Below, piece after piece: positions 58,117 to 64,000 of a stretch of 64,000 nt of DNA (the first letter of the stretch is position 1; each line of letters opens with the position of its first letter). Made by a program: the position numbers and the translations under genes. Source of the stretch: Oscillospiraceae bacterium. GTDB lineage: Bacteria; Bacillota; Clostridia; Oscillospirales; Oscillospiraceae. A model generated the notes under the pieces. It had not been told where the DNA came from. It did no database searches and worked only from the letters and a program-made list of their open reading frames with translations. The DNA lies in assembly GCA_022801715.1 (NCBI GenBank), contig JAAWSV010000005.1:1-64000 (forward strand), read 5' to 3'.

Positions 58117-58614
58117 ATGCTGCACATTGTCTTGGTGGAGCCGGAGATTCCGCAGAACTGCGGCAACATCGCCCGCACCTGCGCCGCCACCGGCAGCACC
58201 CTGCACCTGATCCGCCCCCTTGGCTTCGACATCTCCGACCGGGCGGTAAAGCGGGCCGGCTTGGATTACTGGCACCTGGTGGACGTGCGGGACTACGAGG
58301 ACCTCCCGGACTTCTTCCGGCAAAACCCCGCGGCGGCGGAGAACCTGTGGCTTGCCACCACCAAGGCCCCCCGCCCCTACTGCGAGGCCCGTTTCACCGA
58401 CGGCTGCTACCTGCTCTTCGGCAAGGAGACGGCGGGCCTGCCCTTGGCCCTGCGGGAGCAATACCGCGACCGCTGCCTCCGCCTCCCCATGCGCGGGGAG
58501 GCCCGCAGCCTGAACCTGAGCAACAGCGTAGCCGTCATAGCCTACGAGGCCCTCCGCCAGCAAAACTTCCCCGGCCTGACCGGCAGAGGAGAGATGGCGG
58601 AGAGCAGGGAATGA
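58117..58614 (+). CDS. trmL: tRNA (cytidine/uridine-34 2'-O)-methyltransferase
   Basis: This SPOUT-fold enzyme methylates the wobble ribose of tRNA-Leu. The trefoil-knot motifs are visible: 'VLVEPEIPQNCGNIARTCAA', 'LFGKETAGLPLAL' and 'IPMRGEARSLNLSNSVAV'-type ('LPMRGEARSLNLSNSVAVIA'). It has 165 residues from the ATG at 58117 behind GGGGGGAG. The 580-residue track ORF is an upstream frame extension across glmU. Confidence 0.93.
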   Translation: MLHIVLVEPEIPQNCGNIARTCAATGSTLHLIRPLGFDISDRAVKRAGLDYWHLVDVRDYEDLPDFFRQNPAAAENLWLATTKAPRPYCEARFTDGCYLLFGKETAGLPLALREQYRDRCLRLPMRGEARSLNLSNSVAVIAYEALRQQNFPGLTGRGEMAESRE

Positions 58615-58707
58615 AGAACGAGGAAGTATCCCCGTTCCCCATTCCTGAGTTATCAACAGCCTTTAAGCCAACCAACTATCTTTCATATAAGGTTAGGAGG
58701 AAATGCC

Positions 58708-59976
58708 ATGAATTACAACAAGAAAACTGTGAAAGACGTGGATGTTAAGGGGAAGAAGGTCCTGCTCCGCTGTGACTTCAATGTTCCTCAGGATAAGGTC
58801 ACCGGTGCGATTACCGATGATAAGCGCATCCGCGCCGCCCTGCCCACCATCCAGTACCTGCTGGACAACGGCGCTTCGGTGATTGCCTGCTCCCATTTAG
58901 GTAAGCCGGAGGCCAGCTTTGACAAGTGGGTGAAGAAGCAGACCGAGAAGGGCAAGGACCCCGCCTCCCTCACGGAGGAGAAGTGGAAGAAGTCCCTGGA
59001 CGCCCTGCGCATGGAGCCCGTGGCGGAGCGTTTAAGCCAGCTGCTGGGCAGAGAGGTTATCCTGGCCGCCGATGTGGTGGGCCCCGACGCCAAGGCCAAG
59101 GCCGCCGCCCTCCAGCCCGGTCAGGTGATGCTCCTCCAGAACACCCGCTTTGAGAAGGGGGAGACCAAGAACGACCCCGACCTGGCCAAGGCCATGGCCG
59201 ACATGGCGGAGCTCTACGTGTCCGATGCCTTCGGCTCCGTCCACCGGGCCCACGCCTCCACTGCCGGCGTGGCCGCCTATCTCCCTGCCGTCAGCGGCTT
59301 TTTGATCGCCAAGGAGCTGGAGATCATGGGCGGCGCCCTGGCCAGCCCCAAGCGCCCCTTGGTGGCCATCTTGGGCGGCAGCAAGGTCTCCTCCAAGATC
59401 GGCGTGATCAATAACCTCCTGGACATTGCCGACACCATTATCATCGGCGGCGGCATGGCCTACACCTTTGCCAGGGCCCAGGGTGGCAGCGTGGGCAAGA
59501 GCCTTTTAGAGGCCGACTGGCTGGACTACTGCAATGACATGCTGAAAAAGGCGGCGGAGAAGGGCGTCAAGTTCCTCCTGCCTGTGGATAACCTCTGCGC
59601 CGCCGAGTTTTCCGCCGACGCCCAGCCGGTGCTCCACGGGGCCATGGACATCCCCGAGGACATGATGGGCATGGATATCGGCCCCAAGACCGTGGCCGCC
59701 TACACCGAGGCGGTCAAGGACGCGGGGACGGTGATCTGGAACGGCCCCATGGGCGTCTTTGAGTTCCCCGCCTTTGCCGAGGGCACCCGTGCGGTGGCCT
59801 CCGCCCTGGCGGAGACCGACGCCATCACCATCATCGGCGGCGGCGACAGCGCCGCGGCGGTGGCCCAGCTGGGCTACGCCGACAAGATGACCCACATCTC
59901 CACCGGCGGCGGCGCCTCCCTCGAATTCCTCGAGGGGAAGGAGCTGCCGGGTGTAGCTTGTCTGCTGGACGCCTGA
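58708..59976 (+). CDS. pgk: Phosphoglycerate kinase
   Basis: It transfers phosphate from 1,3-bisphosphoglycerate to ADP. Substrate-site segments '[23 protein letters not shown]' and '[14 protein letters not shown]', the interdomain '[17 protein letters not shown]' and the ATP loop '[16 protein letters not shown]' are all present. It has 422 residues, some 25 longer than usual, due to an insert with '[21 protein letters not shown]' around residue 75. It is the first of three glycolytic genes. AGGAGG precedes the ATG. Confidence 0.97.
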   Translation: MNYNKKTVKDVDVKGKKVLLRCDFNVPQDKVTGAITDDKRIRAALPTIQYLLDNGASVIACSHLGKPEASFDKWVKKQTEKGKDPASLTEEKWKKSLDALRMEPVAERLSQLLGREVILAADVVGPDAKAKAAALQPGQVMLLQNTRFEKGETKNDPDLAKAMADMAELYVSDAFGSVHRAHASTAGVAAYLPAVSGFLIAKELEIMGGALASPKRPLVAILGGSKVSSKIGVINNLLDIADTIIIGGGMAYTFARAQGGSVGKSLLEADWLDYCNDMLKKAAEKGVKFLLPVDNLCAAEFSADAQPVLHGAMDIPEDMMGMDIGPKTVAAYTEAVKDAGTVIWNGPMGVFEFPAFAEGTRAVASALAETDAITIIGGGDSAAAVAQLGYADKMTHISTGGGASLEFLEGKELPGVACLLDA

Positions 59977-59984
59977 TGGCGTCC

Positions 59985-60200
59985 AGTTCAAGGGGGGACA
60001 GGTCCCCCCTTGAGATTCCCCCTCACCAGTGTGCGCACTGGTGTGCGCGCCCACGGCGCGCGGGTCGGGGTATTTTTCCGAAAAGCGCGGTTTCCGAAAA
60101 AATGATTTTAATTTATTTCGTTTGCGGAGCAAACGAAACCAACAGGGGGCTGCGCCCCCTTGGATACCCCCGGCCTGTGGGGCGGGGGCGGATTGGATAG
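59985..60200. repeat. Repeat-filled gap between pgk and tpiA
   Basis: In order: GGGGGGACAGGTCCCCCC hairpin (59994-60017), CACCAGTGTGCGCACTGGTG palindrome (60024-60043), the dispersed GGAAACCGCG repeat copy 2 (60068-60130), CGTTTGCGGAGCAAACG hairpin and AGGGGGCTGCGCCCCCTTGG. No ORF is credible. A terminator function for pgk is possible at the first hairpin. Confidence 0.65.
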
Positions 60201-60276
60201 TTTGCTGGGTTGCTCCGGCTGCTATAAATTGCGTTTGATACCATTATAATAACTAACAAACAGGAGAAGAATCGTC

Positions 60277-61050
60277 ATGAACCGTAGATATCGCAAGACC
60301 ATTATCGCCGGCAACTGGAAGATGAACAAGACCGCCACGGAGACAAAGAAGTTCGCGGAGGACCTGAAGGCCATCATGCCCAAGGCCAAGTGGTGCGACG
60401 TGGTGATCTGCTGCCCCTTCGTCAATATTCCTGCCGCCCTGCGCGCTTTTAAGGATCTGCGCATCGCCGTGGGCGCCGAGAACCTCTTCTATGAGCCCAG
60501 CGGCGCCTATACCGGTGAGGTCTCCGCCGATATGCTCAAGGACTTAGGGGTCAAGTACGTCATCATCGGCCACTCCGAGCGCCGCCAGTATTTCGGCGAG
60601 ACCGACGTCACCGTCAACAAGAAGGTCCACGCCGCCCTGGAGGCGGGCCTCCACCCCATCATCTGCGTGGGCGAGAGCCTGGAGCAGCGTGAGATGAACA
60701 TCACCATGGACCTGATCGCCCTTCAGGTGAAGTCCGCCTTCGCCGGCGTGCCCGCGGAGAAGGCCCGCAAGTGCGTGGTGGCCTACGAGCCCATCTGGGC
60801 CATCGGCACCGGCAAGACCGCCACCGCCGAGCAGGCCAACGAGGTCTGCAACGCCATCCGCGCCACCATCCGCCATCTCTACGGCGCCCGTGTGGCCCGC
60901 AGCGTCACCATCCAGTACGGCGGCTCCATGAACCCCAAGAACGCGGCGGAGCTGCTGGCCCAGCCCGATGTAGACGGCGGCCTCATCGGCGGCGCCGCCC
61001 TGAAGCCCGACCAGTTCGTGGAGATCATCAACGCCGCGAACCAGGAGTAA
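60277..61050 (+). CDS. tpiA: Triose-phosphate isomerase
   Basis: It interconverts dihydroxyacetone phosphate and glyceraldehyde-3-phosphate. Catalytic residues are visible: Lys in '[11 protein letters not shown]', His in '[15 protein letters not shown]', Glu in '[17 protein letters not shown]', and the phosphate loops '[12 protein letters not shown]' and 'GGLIGGAAL'. It has 257 residues. It is separated from pgk by 300 bases of repeats and from gpmI by 200. Confidence 0.97.
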   Translation: MNRRYRKTIIAGNWKMNKTATETKKFAEDLKAIMPKAKWCDVVICCPFVNIPAALRAFKDLRIAVGAENLFYEPSGAYTGEVSADMLKDLGVKYVIIGHSERRQYFGETDVTVNKKVHAALEAGLHPIICVGESLEQREMNITMDLIALQVKSAFAGVPAEKARKCVVAYEPIWAIGTGKTATAEQANEVCNAIRATIRHLYGARVARSVTIQYGGSMNPKNAAELLAQPDVDGGLIGGAALKPDQFVEIINAANQE

Positions 61051-61067
61051 GCTCCGCCGAGGCGGGG

Positions 61068-61237
61068 CAGATAGGAGTTAGGAGGTAGGAGCTGGGGGGT
61101 TTTCCATAGAAACCTTCTGCTTCTGCCCCTGTACTCCCCCCTTGCTCCGTCCCGCCGGAATCATACAGTTAGGAAGAGGAGAACCGGAGGCTCCCGCTGG
61201 GAATCACTCCAAACTCCAAACGCCTAACTCCTATCTG
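61068..61237. repeat. Gap bounded by a 14-base inverted repeat
   Basis: CAGATAGGAGTTAG (61068-61081) and its exact complement CTAACTCCTATCTG (61224-61237) flank the tpiA-gpmI gap. The GGAGTTAGGA motif also marks the gaps near 6.33, 24.19, 25.55 and 35.27 kb. It may be a short inserted element. Confidence 0.5.
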
Positions 61238-61254
61238 AAAAGAGGGGGTTTCTT

Positions 61255-62763
61255 TTGAAAACGCCAACAACACTGATCATTATGGACGGCTACGGTCTGA
61301 CAGGGCCGGGGGCGGGGAACGCCGTGGTAAATGCCAGCACGCCGGTGCTGGATCAGCTCTTTGCCAACAATCCCCATACCACACTCTCCGCCAGCGGGCT
61401 GGACGTGGGCCTGCCCGACGGGCAGATGGGGAACAGCGAGGTGGGGCACACCAACATCGGCGGCGGCCGGGTGGTGTTCCAGGACCTGCCCCGGATCTCC
61501 CGCGCCATTGAGGACGGCAGCTTCTTTGAGAACGCCGCCTACGTCAGCGCCATGGACGCGTGCCTGAAAAACGACGCCGCCCTCCACCTCTTCGGCCTGC
61601 TCAGCGACGGCGGAGTCCACTCCCACAACACCCACCTCTGGGCCCTTCTGAAGATGGCCAAGATCCGCGGCCTCCGCCGCGTGTATATCCACGCCTTCCT
61701 GGACGGCCGGGACGTGTCCCCCACCAGCGGCAAGGACTTTGTGGCCGAGACCGTGGAGAAGTGCAGGGAGATCGGCGTGGGCAAAATCGCCACCGTGATG
61801 GGGCGGTACTACGCCATGGACCGTGACAAGAGATGGGACCGGGTGGAGCGGGCCTACGACGCCTTGGTCTACGGTACCGGGGTGATGAACAGCGACCCGG
61901 TGGACGCGGTGGCCCGGAGCTACAAGGCCGGCGTCACCGACGAGTTTGTGGAGCCGGTAGTCTGCGACAAGGACGGCATGGTCTCCGACAACGACAGCAT
62001 TATCTTCTTCAACTACCGGCCCGACCGGGCCCGTGAGATCACCCGCTGCTTCGTGGACCCGGAGTTTGACGGCTTCAACCGCCAGTTCTTCCCTCTGACC
62101 TATATCTGCACCACGGAGTACGACGCCTCTATGCCCAATGTACAGGTGGCCTTCCCCCGGCTGAAGGTAGCCAACGGCCTGGGCGAGTACCTGAGCAAGA
62201 TGGGTATGCGCCAGCTGCGCATCGCGGAGACGGAGAAGTACGCCCATGTGACCTTCTTCTTCAACGGCGGCGTGGAAACGGTGTACCCCGGGGAGGACCG
62301 GGTGCTGGTGAACTCCCCCAAGGTGGCCACCTACGATCTCCAGCCGGAGATGAGCGCCGTGGAGGTCACAGACCGCTGTGTGGAGCGCATCGAGTCCGGG
62401 GAGTACGACGTGATCATCCTGAACTTCGCCAACTGCGACATGGTGGGCCACACCGGCATCTATGACGCGGCGGTGAAGGCGGTGGAGACGGTGGACGTGT
62501 GCGTAGGCCGCGTGATCGAGGCCACCCGCGCCATGGGCGGCATCGCCATGGTCACCGCCGACCACGGCAACGCCGAGGAGATGGCAAAGCCCGACGGCTC
62601 CCCCATGACGGCCCACACCACCAATCTGGTGCCCTTCATCGTAGTGGGCGCGGCGGTAGAGCTCCAGCCGGGCCGCTTAGCGGACATCGCACCGACCCTG
62701 CTGGACCTGATGGGCTTAGAGTGCCCGCCAGAGATGGACGGCAAGAGCCTGATCAAAAAATAA
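61255..62763 (+). CDS. gpmI: Cofactor-independent phosphoglycerate mutase
   Basis: It converts 3- to 2-phosphoglycerate with two Mn2+ ions and a phosphoserine. The metal Asp in 'LIIMDGYGLTGPGAGNAV', the Ser in 'QMGNSEVGHTNIGGGR', 'FLDGRDVSPTSGKDFV', 'YYAMDRDKRWDRVE' and 'TADHGNAEEM' are visible. It has 502 residues and starts with TTG at 61255 behind AGAGGGGG; no ATG is placed as well. It follows tpiA on the same strand. Confidence 0.96.
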   Translation: MKTPTTLIIMDGYGLTGPGAGNAVVNASTPVLDQLFANNPHTTLSASGLDVGLPDGQMGNSEVGHTNIGGGRVVFQDLPRISRAIEDGSFFENAAYVSAMDACLKNDAALHLFGLLSDGGVHSHNTHLWALLKMAKIRGLRRVYIHAFLDGRDVSPTSGKDFVAETVEKCREIGVGKIATVMGRYYAMDRDKRWDRVERAYDALVYGTGVMNSDPVDAVARSYKAGVTDEFVEPVVCDKDGMVSDNDSIIFFNYRPDRAREITRCFVDPEFDGFNRQFFPLTYICTTEYDASMPNVQVAFPRLKVANGLGEYLSKMGMRQLRIAETEKYAHVTFFFNGGVETVYPGEDRVLVNSPKVATYDLQPEMSAVEVTDRCVERIESGEYDVIILNFANCDMVGHTGIYDAAVKAVETVDVCVGRVIEATRAMGGIAMVTADHGNAEEMAKPDGSPMTAHTTNLVPFIVVGAAVELQPGRLADIAPTLLDLMGLECPPEMDGKSLIKK

Positions 62764-62767
62764 AAGA

Positions 62768-62802
62768 GTAGGGAGAGGCTTCGCCTCTCCCCGCTTTTTT
62801 AT
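62768..62802 (+). terminator. Terminator after gpmI
   Basis: GGGAGAGGC and GCCTCTCCC enclose three bases, followed by CGCTTTTTTAT. Confidence 0.9.
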
Positions 62803-62830
62803 ACACCAGAGGATGTATCTCCGTTCCCCC

Positions 62831-63322
62831 CTACACCCTCTTCTGCCGCAAATTCCCCGCATAAGCCCCATCGTCACAGGTCCCCGCAAACACATACCCC
62901 TGCGCCTCATAATAGCGATTCAGCGGCCCATTATCCACCGCGCAGTCCAGGCGCATATACACCTTCCCCCGCCGCCGCGCCAGCTCCTCACACCGCCGCA
63001 GCATCTCCCGCCCCGCGCCGGGCGCGGCCAGATCGGTGGCCAGATGGTGCATGTAGAAGGCCGGCGGCGTGCAGTCCGGCCACCGGGGATCACTCTCATA
63101 GAGGGCGGCCCCCGCCGCTAAAATCCCGTCGCTCTCCCGGCGGAGGATGTAGAACTCCCCCCGCCTTGTCAGCGCCTCATAGTGGGCCTCCGGGTATACC
63201 TCCCAGTAGTCGGTGGTGTTCCACTGCTGGATTCCCCTCTCATCCATCCAGGCGATCCGGGCGCTAATCAGCTCATAGAACCGTGGCAGGTCGGCAAGCG
63301 TGCCTTGGGCGAAGGTGTACAT
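62831..63322 (-). CDS. GNAT-family N-acetyltransferase
   Basis: The 163-residue protein has the fold's pattern 'FYMHHLATDLAAPGAGREML' (acetyl-CoA loop) and 'LNRYYEAQGYVFAGTCDDG'. The substrate is unknown. The ATG at 63322 follows AGGAGG by nine bases; the track adds 22 codons. It converges on gpmI and diverges from the DnaD gene. Confidence 0.85.
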   Translation of the reverse strand: MYTFAQGTLADLPRFYELISARIAWMDERGIQQWNTTDYWEVYPEAHYEALTRRGEFYILRRESDGILAAGAALYESDPRWPDCTPPAFYMHHLATDLAAPGAGREMLRRCEELARRRGKVYMRLDCAVDNGPLNRYYEAQGYVFAGTCDDGAYAGNLRQKRV

Positions 63323-63431
63323 GGACAATTTCCTCCTGCGTATCCATACTTTGTTCCCATTGTAGCACACCGGCCGCCGCCGGGGCAAGCCCCTTTCCGC
63401 CGCCGCCCGGCCCTGCCGGAAAAAATCGGCC

Positions 63432-63460
63432 TTTACGGATGGGGATTTTTCATGTAGAAT
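63432..63460 (+). promoter_or_regulatory. Promoter of the DnaD-domain gene
   Basis: TTTACG and TAGAAT are 17 bases apart, 30 bases before the start codon. Confidence 0.7.
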
Positions 63461-63489
63461 AGGGGGGAAACAAAGGGAAGGAGCGGCCT

Positions 63490-64000
63490 ATGCGTATCCA
63501 CCTCTCGGAAGAAGAGAATATTGTCCTCTCCGCCGCCGCGGTGCGGCGGCTTGTGGCCTCGGGCAGCTCCGACGCCGCCATGCTCTACCTGACGCTGCTC
63601 CTCCACCACGGCAGTCTCTCCCCGGAGAAGCTCAGCGGGGAGCTGCGCTGGTCTGAGGAGAGACTGCGCCAGGCGGAGAGCGCCCTCCTCGCCAGCGGCC
63701 TGGTGAACAGCCGCCGCCCGGCGGTGCCGGAGAGCGGAGGGGAGGAGCGGCCGGACTACACCCGGGAGGACGTGGGCCGCCAGCTGGAGAGCGACCAGCG
63801 CTTCGCCCAGCTTACCGGCAACGTGGAGCAGCTTTTAGGGAAGAAGCTCTCCACGCCGGATCTGAACATCCTGCTGGGCCTCTACGACTATATCGGCCTC
63901 CCCTGTGACGTGATCTTTCTGCTGGTGAGCCACTGTACCCAGCGTCTTCAGGAGCGGTACGGGGAGGGCCGCCGCCCCACCCTGCGCCAGATCGAGCAGG
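63490..64000 (+). CDS. DnaD-domain replication protein, 5' part
   Basis: The frame runs off the window after 170 codons. It begins 'MRIHLSEEENIVLSAAAVRR' at an ATG behind AAGGGAAGGAG. An N-terminal helical, winged-helix-like part is followed by 'LTGNVEQLLGKKLSTPDLNILLGLYDYIGLP' and 'IFLLVSHCTQRLQERYGEGR', the start of a DnaD/DnaB-2 domain. Such proteins help load the replicative helicase; dnaC would be expected downstream. It was missed by the ORF track because it is open at the edge. Confidence 0.85.
   Translation, partial: MRIHLSEEENIVLSAAAVRRLVASGSSDAAMLYLTLLLHHGSLSPEKLSGELRWSEERLRQAESALLASGLVNSRRPAVPESGGEERPDYTREDVGRQLESDQRFAQLTGNVEQLLGKKLSTPDLNILLGLYDYIGLPCDVIFLLVSHCTQRLQERYGEGRRPTLRQIEQ

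Noticed and set aside
56872-58614. 580-residue ORF ending in trmL
   Set aside because: Only the last 165 codons match a protein family; the rest is antisense to glmU and intergenic DNA.

Overview
The window looks like chromosomal DNA of a high-GC Clostridia bacterium of the Oscillospiraceae type (Oscillibacter, Flavonifractor, Lawsonibacter, Dysosmobacter and relatives). This is inferred from gene content and style: the methylaspartate route of glutamate fermentation, ferredoxin-linked 2-oxoacid oxidoreductase, T-box leaders, the glmU-prs-pth order, zinc-type S18 and GC-rich Firmicutes promoters. I cannot fix the species. There is no prophage, CRISPR array, insertion sequence or rRNA. Interest is concentrated in RNA-level regulation and in intergenic repeat families.

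Bases 1-12.8 kb: the end of a secreted stalk-domain protein, then a left-going catabolic block. It encodes uridine phosphorylase, the beta and a 37-residue gamma-like subunit of a Na+ pumping decarboxylase, citramalate/citrate lyase (citD, citE, citF), a two-subunit class I fumarase/mesaconase, a GntR regulator, glutamate mutase (glmS, glmL, glmE) and methylaspartate ammonia-lyase. Together these convert glutamate to methylaspartate, mesaconate and citramalate, and then to acetate plus pyruvate. The Na+ pump could conserve energy.

12.8-21.4 kb: a broken SMI1/KNR4 gene, an M23 peptidase, hibernation factor hpf, a 700-base repeat-filled gap with a candidate small RNA, prfB, mreB/mbl, comF with an XRE regulator and its operator, a probable type I toxin-antitoxin pair, tRNA-Glu and tRNA-Met, and rpsF-ssb-rpsR.

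21.4-29.7 kb: a hypothetical gene; a long leader carrying a cobalamin riboswitch, a terminator and a methionine-rich leader-peptide attenuator ahead of metY and metA; then a membrane-protein run ending in three tandem SH3-like paralogues.

29.8-42.6 kb: ilvE, a nitrilase-family amidase, a nucleoside phosphorylase, a four-subunit 2-oxoacid:ferredoxin oxidoreductase, an ATPase, an acetyltransferase, and two large proteins that fuse XRE helix-turn-helix, cupin and AMP-forming acyl-CoA synthetase domains. Each synthetase has its own T-box leader, one reading as Val (GTA) and one as Ile (ATC). I infer that the cell activates isobutyrate and 2-methylbutyrate, carboxylates the acyl-CoAs reductively and transaminates them to valine and isoleucine when those tRNAs are uncharged. 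This is the strongest candidate for an undescribed system here.

42.7-64 kb: rpe-recR; an ECF sigma/anti-sigma pair; a Crp/Fnr regulator behind an inverted-repeat element; thioredoxin; two iron-sulfur proteins; an orphan catabolic operon (class III aminotransferase, duplicated class II aldolase, TetR, FGGY kinase); glmU(reduced)-prs-pth; trmL; pgk-tpiA-gpmI; an acetyltransferase; and the start of a DnaD-domain gene. Gaps longer than 300 bases (15.25-15.96, 22.0-22.8, 25.2-25.6, 39.2-39.9, 42.2-42.95, 45.85-46.2, 55.17-55.65, 57.77-58.1, about 60.0-60.28 kb) hold the repeats, leaders and promoters listed below. Domain and family names come from reading the translations; no database search was run.
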